Source: Uloborus plumipes (lineage: Eukaryota > Arthropoda > Arachnida > Araneae > Uloboridae). Taken from it: a stretch of DNA of 64,000 bases. The translations under genes and the position numbers were made by a program. Numbering within the stretch: position 1 is the stretch's first letter; each line of letters opens with the position of its first letter. The notes under the pieces were generated by a model. The model was not told where the DNA came from. It searched no databases and saw only the letters and a list, made by a program, of their open reading frames with translations. The stretch covers positions 1 through 64,000 of the forward strand of contig JAXGGA010001622.1 of NCBI GenBank assembly GCA_038373865.1, given 5' to 3'. Of this stretch, positions 33,356 through 43,877 are shown in pieces.

Positions 33356-33902
33356 ACATTTTGCTTTAAAAGAAACCTATTACATGTATGTGACAAACAT
33401 AAGCCTGATGTTAAAGGTTTACATGAAATAAAACAGGGTTCATTGATTTTTTTTTTTTTTTTTTTTTTTCGTGTTTCTTAATGTTAAAATCATTAAAAAA
33501 AATTTTTGTATTTCAAAATGTAGTTTTAAAAAGAAGATTATGGTAATGAAAATTAATTGTTCGGTATAAGATTCATCTGTTAAAGGCTTAAAGATTTATG
33601 AAAACACTAAACTTAAAATTTTATTCAAAGCAAAATCGCTTCCTCTCACATTTTAACATATTTATGCACCTTAACTCAATGAAATAGATAAGAAAGGATT
33701 CAAATTTGATTAGTAAGCTGCATGTATGTATTGTTTCAGATTGCTTTTTGCAACCTTTAGCAAAATGAAATGAATTTGAACATATGATTTTACTAAACAG
33801 GTAGTTAAAAATGTTATAAGGTATCAAATTCAAATAAGCCTGGTATGCATTTAAAAGATTTTATGCATGTTTATAAGTAAAACATGATGTGTTGAATCCT
33901 TG

Positions 33903-34320
33903 CTTATACAAGCAACAAATAGTGGGGTGGAAATCATGCTACAATAGCAAAAGCAATGTATCCTAGAGAAACAATAAGAATAAAAGGGAACAAATGCTAG
34001 AAATCGTGCTATGGGAGCAAAAAATAAAAGCAATGGATGGTAGAAATCAAGCTACACTAGCAAAAGATAAAAGCAACAGATGGTACAATATATGGTAGAC
34101 TAGCAAAAAATAAAAGCAACCTATGGTAGAAACCATGCTAGACTAGCAAGAAAATAAAAGCAACGGATAGTACAAATCATGCTAGACTAGCAAAAAATAA
34201 TAGCAACATATGCTAGAAATCTTGCTTGAAAAGCAAAGAATAAAAGCAACGGATGGTAGCTAGCATCAAAAAATAGCATCTAGTGGTAATAAATTATTGC
34301 TAGACTAGCAAAAAATAATA
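33903..34320. repeat. CTAG-rich array with about 43-bp period
   Basis: The unit GCTAGACTAGCAAAAAATAA followed by AAGCAACGGATGGTAGAAATC recurs roughly every 43 bp (AAATAAAAGCAA at about 34025, 34067, 34111, 34155 and 34238). It belongs to the same CTAG-rich family as 14718-14865 and is continued, beyond the inserted foldback, at 36961-37190. Confidence 0.75.
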
Positions 34321-36960
34321 GAGTCATTCCATTTCAAGACAGGCAGGCAGGTGTGAAAAGTGTCCCATGACCATCACCGATTTTTTTTTAAAAATTAGAG
34401 TAGTTACGACTAAGGGGCATGTGAAATACTCTGAAAGGATTTTGCGAGAAAAAATTTATTTCTAGAGTTATAGCGTATTGAAGTTTTGCACAACGGCGGC
34501 CATTTTGGAAAAAATGAGCAAAGTGCTCGATTAGAAATGGACCCTATTTCAAAAGTATTTAACTTTTTTGAAAAATTCTTTTTTCTACGTATACATAAGA
34601 ACCTATATATCAACTAGAGATCATTTTTGAAAATTTAGCGGGATTTTTTGATACAGAAAAAAAATTACTTTTGCAGTGAAAAAACTGCATTTTTTCCGAT
34701 TTTGTGATTTTTTTTCCCTATGAAAAAAAAGTTTTTTTCCCTAAAAAGAGGGGGCATTCTGAAGCCCTTATATGGCAGTTTCTTAGTATATTTTATCGTA
34801 ATCCTGAGATGCATACAGCTGTGGAAATACAGTTCGAAATTTTGAACATTTTCAAAAAATGACGATATTTAAAGTAAAATTACTCAAAAAGGCCATTTTT
34901 TAAAAATCTAAAAATGGGCTCATTTAAACTCCATTTAGTGCCCAACAAGTGGGTATGTACGAAATCCCGTGTTTTTTCCCCGTTCAAGTTTTATGATTTT
35001 TTGAAAATGACCTTATCACCAACTTTTTACCGATTTTGTGATTTTTTTTCCATATGAAAAAACTTTTTTTTTACTAAACAAAGACAGCAGTCTAAAGCCC
35101 TTATAAGGTAGTTTCTAATCATATTTTATTGTGATCCTCAGATGCATACAGCCACGGAAATAAAATTTGAAATTTTCAAAATTTTCAAAAATCACCAATC
35201 TTTGAAGTGCAATTACTCAAAAAAGCCATTTTTTAAATTTTTGAAAATCGGCTCATTTGAAGCCCATTCAGTGATTAATAAGCTGATAAACTGTTCCCGT
35301 GTTTTTTCTCGGTTGATTTTATATGATTTTTTAAAAGTTGGTATTTTTTGTATTTTCATAAAATCAGAAAATCAAACATATTTCTACTATTTTGCCACTT
35401 TAATTCATTAAGTAACATATTTTTAAATGCCAGTTACAAATATCAAACATAAAATTTAATTTTTCAGCAGACGATTTTTAAATTAAATGTTATGTTACAA
35501 GCCTCAGCAAATGTTAAACTTCAAATTAAATGCTTCCAATTAAGAAAGATAGATACTCATAAATACATGCATACTGCTTGAAAGCATTTCTTTTTCGGTG
35601 GGGGGGGGGGGGGGGGGCGCTCAGATATTAACATCTTACGACAATTATCTATAAGCAGAGTAATTTAAGTGCTTTTGAAGTGCAACAAGCATGAAAATTT
35701 AACATATTCCGGTTATTGAAGTTGTAAACAATACTAAAAGTATGCTGCTTCATATTAGGAAGCTTATGAAGAAACCAATTACTCGGTTGAAGTGCTGCAC
35801 ATTATACTTAGGTAAATGATAGGAAATTCATAAAGATTTTAATTATTACTGTGAAAGTATATTATAATTTTAATTAGTTGGTATCAAAAAGAATTAAAGT
35901 GGCAAAATAGTAGAAATATGTTTGATTTTCTGATTTTATGAAAATACAAAAAATACCAACTTTTAAAAAATCATATAAAATCAACCAAGAAAAAACACGG
36001 GAACAGATTGATATCAGCTTATTAAGCACTGAATGGGCATCAAATGAGCCGATTTTCAAAAAATTAAAAAATGGCTTTTTTGAGTAATTGCACTTCAAAG
36101 ATTGGTGATTTTTGAAAATTTCAAATTTTATTTCCGTGGCTGTATGCATCTGAGGATCACAATAAAATATGATTAGAAACTAACTTATAAGGGCTTTAGA
36201 CTGCTGTCTTTGTTTAGTAAAAAAAAAGTTTTTTCATATGGAAAAAAAAATAACAAAATCGGTAAAAAGTTGGTGATAAGGTCATTTTCAAAAAATCATA
36301 AAACTTGAACGGGGAAAAAACACGGGATTTCGTATATACCCACTTGTTGGGCACTAAATGGAGTTTAAATGAGCCCATTTTTAGATTTTTAAAAAATGGC
36401 CTTTTTGAGTAATTTCACTTTAAATATCGTCATTTTTTGAAAATGTTCAAAATTTCGAACTGTATTTCCACAGCTGTATGTATCTCAGGATTACGATAAA
36501 ATATACTAAGAAACTACCATATAAGGGCTTCAGAATGCCCCCTCTTTTTAGGGAAAAAAGCTTTTTTTTCATAGGGAAAAAAATCACAAAATCGGAAAAA
36601 ATGCAGTTTTTTCACTGCAAAAGTAATTTTTTTTCTGTATCAAAAAATCCCGCTAAATTTTCAAAAATGATCTCTAGTTGATATATAGGTTCTTATGTAT
36701 ACGTAGAAAAAAGAATTTTTCAAAAAAGTTAACTACTTTTGAAATAGGGTCCATTTCTAATCGAGCACTTTGCTCATTTTTTCCAAAATGGCCGCCGTTG
36801 TGCAAAACTTCAATACGCTATAACTCTAGAAATAAATTTTTTCTCGCAAAATCCTTTCAGGGTATTTCATATGCCCCTTAGTCGTAACTACTCTAATTTT
36901 TAAAAAAAAATCGGTGATGGTCATGGGACAGGCCCTGCCTGTCTCGAAATGGAATGGCTC
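34321..36960. mobile_element. 2.64-kb foldback element
   Basis: Arms 34321-35406 (1086 bp) and 35891-36960 (1070 bp) are inverted copies with very few differences, around a 484-bp unique spacer. Outer ends read GAGTCATTCCATTTC / GAGCCATTCCATTTC. It interrupts the CTAG-rich array: AATA lies on both sides of the junctions, fitting a 4-bp target duplication. Each arm holds two tandem, diverged copies of a 334-bp unit (CCGATTTTGTGATTTTTTTT at 34696 and 35030). The matched open frames in the two arms are poly-F/K noise, not genes. The spacer has an 18-G run at 35600-35617. Confidence 0.85.
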
Positions 36961-37190
36961 AATAGCAACCTATGGTAGAAATCTTGCTAGAATAGCAAAA
37001 AATAAAAGCAACGCTAGCTAGAATTTGTCTGCTATAAAGCATGAAAAGTGGGCCAAAACACTGCATGGCATGCTAGCAAGTCTGCTAGAAAAAGCAAAGA
37101 TTTATGGTAGTTTTGTGCTAGTTTTCTTGCTAGGATCTAGCATGTGATGGTTTGCTAGCAAAGAAATTCTAGCATGAATTTTGACCTGGG
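36961..37190. repeat. CTAG-rich repeat, right terminus
   Basis: Continues the array interrupted by the foldback and passes into irregular GCTAG-dense sequence ending in GAATTTTGACCTGGG at 37190. This terminus is the inverse of the one at 14718, and the same orientation as the one at 1-61. Confidence 0.75.
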
Positions 37191-37738
37191 CAAAGTTTGA
37201 TTTCTCGTAGCTCCTTATGTAGATTTTCGAGTTTTCATGCACATTTCGGCCGCTTCTCATCTTTTTCCCCCCTTGTTGTTCTAAGAGATGATACTAGTCC
37301 TTCATAGCCCCTAGATAGCGCTAATATCTCAAAATTGACGAAAAAGTGACTTTTATCTTCCCCCCCCCCTCTGGCCCTTCATATATTTCCCTAACTTCAG
37401 AGCCCTGGATACAGGGACAGTTAAAAATGCTTTTTTTTTTTTAGCTGAGTACAAGTTTATTTAAATGCTTACAGACATCGTGAAAAAGAGAAAAAAAAGT
37501 CAAAATGTGTTTGATTTAACCTCAAATTTCGACTTACGTTGAAATTTAAGTGATATATTTTTCGTGACGGCAATATTTACTTTTTTTCTTGTAAAATAAA
37601 GTAAAAGGTACCCGTTCTTTTGTCTTCTAAATGGCTTAAAATTTTAATTACGCAGTTTTTTTCGTGATTAAAATAATTTCCTTTTTAATGATAAGAGGTG
37701 GCCTGAGCCCTAAGTACCTAGGATTTTCGAAACTCTAA
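37191..37738. other. Short spacer, part shared with 14.6 kb
   Basis: The stretch GTGACTTTTATCTTCCCCCC and GGCCCTTCATATAT near 37345-37385 is an inverted, diverged copy of about 14650-14695. The rest is AT-rich and featureless. Confidence 0.5.
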
Positions 37739-38115
37739 TCTATATCTAATATATAAAATTCTCGTGTCACAGTTTTCGTTGCCATACTCCTCCGAAACGG
37801 CTTGACGGATTTTGGTGAAATTTTTTGTGCTTATCTAGTATCTATGAGAATCGGCCAACATCTATTTTTCATCCCCCTAAATGTTAGGGGTAGTCCACCC
37901 CTAATTTTTTTTTTTTGTTCGCACATAACATCTGATCTACTGAACCGATTTGGACGATTTTTTTTAATCGATAGGAGATGGTGTAACTTAGGTACCATGT
38001 ACTCATATGACGATATTTGTTCACTAGAAAAAAAGTTATGATCGAAAAACAAACATTTCATGTCATTTAAAACAATATGTGGTATCGTAAATCCCTACTT
38101 CAATGAGCGACCCGA

Positions 38116-38171
38116 TGGTCAAGTGGCTATGCGCGTCAGGTTGAAGTTCCTGATGGAATGAGATCGAATCC
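38116..38171 (+). promoter_or_regulatory. tRNA-like Pol III promoter inside the Helitron
   Basis: TGGTCAAGTGG at 38116-38126 fits an A box and AGATCGAATCC at 38161-38171 a B box, in a block of tRNA size. The acceptor ends do not pair convincingly. A T-run (38206-38224) lies downstream and could end Pol III transcription. It is probably a SINE head that landed in, or was captured by, the Helitron. Confidence 0.45.
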
Positions 38172-38789
38172 AGGCCCGCAAGGATTTTTTCGAACAGCTG
38201 CATGGTTTTTTTTTTTTTTTTTTTGAATGATTTTAATGATTGTAATGTCCTTATGCAGGTACATCCCCTCATGGGGATCTACCCCATATTTTTTTATAGT
38301 ACAAAATGACAGTTTTGATCGGATCTTTTGTTAAAATTGGCAATGGGGTCCTTCGATGCTGTAGAATTTTCTTATGGACGTTTGCGCCATTTTTGGGGGC
38401 TTTGAATCGATTGTGGCAATAAATGGTTTTTGATTTGCGGCACTTATATTATTTTTTCAAAAATTATGTACACCATCAATTATATTATGTTAATTTTTGT
38501 ACCTTTATAAAATTCTGTATTTTATACCTCGCATTTACGTCAAATTCAAGGTAAAATTAAAAGTCAAAAATTCTGAAGAAGATAAATATACGTTAAAAAT
38601 TAAAGTAACTATTTTTTGTGATTTTCATATTGGTTGTGACCAAAAAACATCATTACAAACAAATAAAATGTATCAAACACCATGAGTGTTGAGTTATTAG
38701 GCAAAACCTGCTGTGTAAAGTTTTTTTTCACTGCGAGAGGGGGGGGGGGGGGTATGAACGACCATTAAAGTGACACAAATTTTTAAAAA

Positions 38790-39203
38790 ATAAAGGTTGG
38801 ATCTCCAATTATCTTGCTTCGTAATTTGAACCCGCCCCGGCTGTGCAACGGTACGCGATTAGTCATTCAAAAATTAATGAAAAACGTGATCGAAGCCAGG
38901 ATTTTAAATGGCAAGTTCAGAGGTGAAAATATACTCATACCACGGATTCCTATTATACCTACAGATGTGCCAATTCAATTCAAACGTATTTAGTTTCCGA
39001 TTAGATTGGCATTTGCAATGACTATCAACAAATCCCAAGGTCAAACGATGTCTGTTTGTGGCTTAGATTTGAGAATACCATGTTTTTCACACGGACAATT
39101 ATACGTGGCATGCTCTCGAGTGGGTAAACCATCCAGTTTGTTTGTGTTAGCTAAAGATGGACTAACAAAAAATATTGTTCACGCTATAGCATTAAAAGAT
39201 TGA
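38790..39203 (+). pseudogene. Helitron Pif1-like helicase, C-terminal fragment
   Basis: In one frame the sequence reads GSPIILLRNLNPPRLCNGTR, then VIEARILNGKFRGENILIPR, then (from 39006) [20 protein letters not shown] and [20 protein letters not shown]. These are the last conserved motifs of the Pif1/RecD-like helicase in the Helitron RepHel protein (the INKSQGQT and [11 protein letters not shown] motifs). An in-frame TAG at 38991-38993 interrupts it, between FKRI and FPIRL. The upstream helicase motifs and the HUH nuclease are missing, so the product would be inactive. It lies in the same direction as the Helitron's own termini. Confidence 0.9.
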
Positions 39204-39550
39204 TATTGTTTAATAGTGTTACTGTCGTAATTGTTTAATTAATGATGTATAATTTTAAGGAATAAATTATAATAACTTAAAAATAATGTTTGCCTTTTGT
39301 TATTTTTATATTCCCTCATCGTTCACAGCGCTCCATGCTTATTTCACGCATATACCACATTCTTACATACATACAATATACACATTCTACCATACATACA
39401 TACATACTTACAATAAGTAAGCTATTTTTTGTCTACACTAGAAATTACTAGGAAATTATTTATATGGCAAAACAACGATTGCCGGGTCAGCTAGTACTGT
39501 ATATAAAAAAATGTGTTATATATATACACAGAGGGATTCAATAAGATGTA

Positions 39551-39860
39551 CTGTTCGTCCACAAAAACCGCGCCTCGTGCTCGCGAACCCTTACACTTAA
39601 AAAAGGGGTGATGGGTTGTGAGTGGGAACTTTCCGAAGTTTTCAATTTAAAACTTGCATTTTTGCTGTTCCTTTGACATATTCAACTGAACTATGTGTTT
39701 GAAATTAGCATCGTTCTACGTTGTTTGATACGGCTCAAAATGATTTTTATTATTCTTCCCCTTATTGTTATGTTACCTATCACCCCTACTTTGGTAAGAT
39801 CAGAGAGGACCTGACGCATGCGTAAATACGCGGAAGGTATTACCACAGAAGATCGAACAG
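39551..39860 (+). mobile_element. 310-bp CTGTTCG MITE, copy 1
   Basis: Starts CTGTTCGTCCACAAAAACCG and ends GATCGAACAG, with TA on both sides (39549-39550 and 39861-39862). The interior has ACTTAAAAAAGGGGTGATGG, ATTCTTCCCCTTATTGTTAT and CTGACGCATGCGTAAATACG. Only about 9 terminal bases are inverted. Related copies lie at 40095, 41258, 41703 (partial) and 920 (partial, reversed). Confidence 0.75.
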
Positions 39861-40094
39861 TATAGTCTTTGAATGACTATAACATAAACAAATGTTATGA
39901 TACAGAATGGTTTTAAAAATTACAATAATATAAACAAACGAAAGAGCCAGCCACTTAACGAAAGTGCTGAAATTGTCTGCCATTTTATCTAGGCTTAGTT
40001 AAAAATACTGATGAATGGAATCCCAAACCTACCACTTATTTCAATATGTTTTTCATACTAACGCTTCCAATAGTTCAAAGAAAGTCTGAATGTC

Positions 40095-40404
40095 CTGTCC
40101 GTCCGTGAAAACCGCGCCTAACACGCGCGAACAGTTCCACTTAAAAAAGGGGTGATGAGTTGTGAGTGGGAACTTTCTGAAGCTTTCAATGTAAAACTTG
40201 CATTTACTGTCCTTTTGAAGTATTCAACTGAATTATGTATTTGAAATTAGCATTGTTCTACAATGTTTGATACTTCTCAAAATGCTTCTTATAATTCTTC
40301 CCCTTGTTATCTTGCCCCTATCACCCCTTTTTTAGTAAGACCAGAGAAGACCTGACGCATGCGTAAATACGCGGAAGGTTTTATTACCACAGAAGATCGG
40401 ACAA
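40095..40404 (+). mobile_element. CTGTTCG MITE, copy 2
   Basis: Highly similar to copy 1 throughout, with the terminus altered to CTGTCCGTCCGTGAAAACCG and ending AGAAGATCGGACA. The shared CGCATGCGTAAATACGCGG block is identical. Confidence 0.75.
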
Positions 40405-41257
40405 TACGTTAAATTTTATTAGGGCAGCAAATTTTATTAGCACAGAATTAAACGTAAACTAATTCGCGCCTTAATTATTACCTTTTCTCATTAAAATTCG
40501 TGAAGTATTTACATCGATCTTTACACTCTTCAAGGTTATAAAAAGTGACAATGTATCATCAGGCTCGAGGCATAATTAAAAATAACGAGTTTTTTTTCAA
40601 ATTATTAAGGCAAAGAATGCAATAATGATTTCCTTCTTCAATACTCACATGGCTGGCTGAAAGATCCGACGAGCTTAATTAGTCGTAGTTAATGACTTTC
40701 GGAAAGTTGAAAAAAAAAAAAAAAAAAAGAACTTTCTAGGGAGGAAAAAAAATGAAACAGGGAATGAGTGAGAGAGAGAGTTCTTTAATTCGTAGCGGCA
40801 TCTAATTTGAATATTGGAAAAGTGACATTTTCCAGTTTAGAAATGAAATGATTTGAAGCGGAAAATGTGCTTTAACATCGAATGCGAAATAGTGTTAGGT
40901 ATAGTAAAAGATTGCAAGCATAAATTTTTTTTAATGTTGAGATGAAATGACTCTATTTCACCGCTTGAGATATTACTGAATTTTCCTGCGCAAAAGTGTA
41001 TTTTAATTATGAGACATTATCTCGTGTAAAAGTAATTTTCTGCAGTTTATCGTAATTTCGTCAATTATCCTTAAGTGGTTTATTCGCAGTTTTTTTGCCA
41101 TATTTTGTGCGACGCTATATTAACGGACAGCCACGAAATGAAACACACTGTTAAAAACGAAAGCAAAAATCCCAAGCATTCTATACTACATACTACATTT
41201 CCTGTTCATTTTGTCGGATTCCTTTACATAAGCTCACATTTTGTGCTTTGAAACAGG

Positions 41258-41570
41258 CATTCCATGTAACGCCGAAACACGTGTTCTGGCACTCGCGTAC
41301 AGTTCCACTTAAAAAAAGGGTAGATGGGTTGTGGGTGATAACTTTCCGAAGTTTTCAATTTAAAGCTTGCATTTACTATATTCCTTTGACATATTCAATT
41401 AAACTTTGTCTTTGAAATTAGCATCGTTCCACGTTGTTTGATACGACTCAAAATGCTTAGTATTATTCTTCCCCTTATTATTATCTTACCTAACACCCAT
41501 ATTTTGGCAAGATCAAAGAAGCCCTGACGCATGCGCAAATGTGCTGAGAGTTTTACCAAAGATCAGACAG
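41258..41570 (+). mobile_element. CTGTTCG MITE, copy 3
   Basis: More diverged: the left terminus is degraded (CCGAAACACGTGTTCTGGC), while the middle (ACTTAAAAAAAGGG, ATTCTTCCCCTTATTATTAT) and right end (GATCAGACAG then TA) are retained. The 69-codon open frame that begins inside it at 41531 has no protein resemblance. Confidence 0.65.
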
Positions 41571-41702
41571 TAGTAATGGAGAAAGAAGAGGAATTGAGAA
41601 AGAATGTAGTTACTGAAGGGAGAAAAACAAAAAAAACCTTACAATTCGGCAAAATCATTATTGATAGAAATATCTGTAAAAGGTACTTTTCACTGATAAA
41701 TT

Positions 41703-41771
41703 ATTTTGGTAAGGTTAGAGAAGACCTGACACATGCGTAAATGCGCGGTTTTACCTAAGAAGATCAGACAG
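41703..41771 (+). repeat. CTGTTCG MITE, 3' fragment
   Basis: Only the last 70 bp of the family are present (TTAGAGAAGACCTGACACAT through GATCAGACAG), 130 bp after copy 3. It may be a partial tandem duplication of that end. Confidence 0.6.
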
Positions 41772-41774
41772 TAA

Positions 41775-43877
41775 TTGTTTTTATTTTTTAACACAAAGGT
41801 GTTTATTTGTTGCTCATTCTACTAGATTGTAGGAAAACACTCAAGTTTACCCTTGCTTGCGGGCTGAGCCTCCAGTATGCCTCAATCATAAAATCTTCGT
41901 TTTTTTTTCTAGAAAGTACGTACTGAATTCAAGTACGTAATTTAAATTGTGAGTAATCTGATAAGGCGATAAGGGCTTAAATGATAAAATTAAATAGCAT
42001 AGCTATGTTAACTTTAATTCTCTAAGATCATCCAATCATGTTTTGTATATTCAAAACCAGTGACCTTACCCTACAACACTTTTATGGCATTTTTTATTTT
42101 ACGCAGTAGGAAATTTTATGTTCCTTGCTTTTTAAAATTTGCTTGCTGACGTATATCATAGCAAAAGCAAAGATTTTCAATAAAACTTGTTTGGTTTCGC
42201 ATCGTAAAATTTTCATTAAACCATAAAATCCTTGAAGAAGTTCAAAAATATTACAGTCTACGACAATTCCCACTGAGTATATTAAGGTACAAAATCTTTC
42301 AAAGAACAGCATTTTTATTATCAATAAAGAAAAACGTTAAGAGCTTGTGCTCGTGAGTAACTTGTATAAAAGGAAGAATAAATACTGTTATCTATTTTTA
42401 TATTGCTAAAACATTGAGAGCATCAAAGTTAATATCTTCCAGTTTTATAGGTAGAAATATGCAAATAACATTAGAAAGTCATATAACAGGCTAAATATTG
42501 CTTTAAACTCTAGGCATTGTTGTTAAAGAGTGCTGTGCTTGCTGCCTATGACTATCCGTTGGTACATACATGAAAATACGCATGTGCGTGCCAGTAAAAC
42601 AACTCGAAATTCATTCAGGGGTGGAGATTTAGGCTTTAACGGAGAGTTAGGCTTAGACCAAGATTTAGGCTTAAATTTGAGTGAAACTTCTCTGTGAGTA
42701 CGACATTTCTTTCATTTTGTCAAAATTAAAAGGCAGCAGAACAGAATTAAATATTAAATTTATCAAGAACTAAGTTAATGATTAATTTGAAACATTTCAA
42801 ATATATAGCTTGGAATATAAGTAAAAAAAGTTAATATCGCAATTCTGAGGACCAACTTTTAACAGTAAAAAGAGAAATAAATTTCGTGCAATATTAGTTG
42901 AAAACAAAATGCAATTTTGTAGAAAAGCGCGAAATGAAAATGACGCCCTTTACCATTTCATTAAACTTGAATTATTTTCCTGTACAATTCGTCACGTCTC
43001 TTGATAAAAGAAAAAGGAATGCTAAGAAATTGAATTCCGGATGGCAGCAAGTTTCCTCTTAATCAAAGTTGTGGCCACGAGGGTATAATTAATCAGCACT
43101 TGTTAAGCTTCTCTACTGAGCTCCATGAAAAAGTTTCCAAGTGACTTCTTTTTCTGTGTGTCTAATCGTGGGATTGCAATTTTCTTATATAATTTATATA
43201 AATTTCAGAAGCTTTTTAAATTTAATTTCTGAATTTCAAACTGCACTTCTTTGGCAGTGAATTATACTAGTATGCTCAAAGCATAACATTAGTACTGAAA
43301 GCTAGAAAAAATGACTCTATTCTATTCTGTAATAAATCACATTTTGGAATAAAAATACTTTTAAAACAGTTCTTTTGATATTAAAGAATTAAATTAAGAA
43401 ACAAAATTGCAGTTTTGTGTGAATAAAATGAAGATGAAATGGTGGAAAGTTGCATCCTCATTTGTCTTTTGAGGCATAAGTTTTATCTGCATTTTAATTT
43501 AAATTAGGTAGGTTGTATTTAGCTGATTATTTTTTGCATTAAATTTAACACAAGTTTTGAGTCGGTCTAACCTCTGTTCATACTTTAATAAAACTGCAAT
43601 ATTGAAATAATATAATTACATTACTGTTTGAGGTAAAACTTGAGTTGATGTATTTTGTTTTCTAATTGAAAACGCAGCTAAAAACAAAAACACACACACA
43701 GTATTCTGAATGCACATTCTGGGTGCGATTTCATTCAAAATTTTGATGCATGTTTCTTTTAACAACTATTTAATTTTTTATTCCGCGTTGATCCAGCACA
43801 CCATCGCTTTGGAAGCTACATTTCCCCTTTGCAGACCCGCCATTTTGGATATATACCGTGGGATAGTGTTATCTTTA
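41775..43877. other. Gene-free AT-rich stretch
   Basis: No recognisable gene or element. Near 42628-42680 GATTTAGGCTT-type words repeat three to four times over about 50 bp. Short CA run at 43690-43700. Confidence 0.5.

Larger units (their letters stand above)
37739..39494 (+). mobile_element. Helitron, internally deleted, 1.76 kb
   Basis: Starts TCTATATCTAATATATAAAA followed by TTCTCGTGTCACAGTTTTCG, a typical arthropod Helitron 5' end, directly after an A. It ends GCCGGGTCAGCTAG followed by T. A short hairpin (GGCAA at 39466-39470 with TTGCC at 39479-39483) sits 11 bases before the CTAG end. All three hallmarks of a Helitron (TC start, 3' hairpin plus CTRR, insertion between A and T) are visible. 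It keeps the C-terminal part of the helicase but lacks the Rep domain. It carries a tRNA-like block (38116-38171), a T-run and a 14-G run (38739-38752). Confidence 0.9.

Noticed and set aside
33903..34320. CRISPR-like array
   Set aside because: The units are contiguous degenerate tandem repeats without conserved repeat/variable spacer structure, in a eukaryotic sequence.
34410..36881. Matching 67-codon and about 90-codon open frames in both halves of the palindrome
   Set aside because: They match only because the arms are inverted copies; the frames are rich in F and K and have no domain.
41531..41740. 69-codon frame rich in charged residues
   Set aside because: Starts inside MITE copy 3 and ends in the partial copy 4; unlikely to be a gene.
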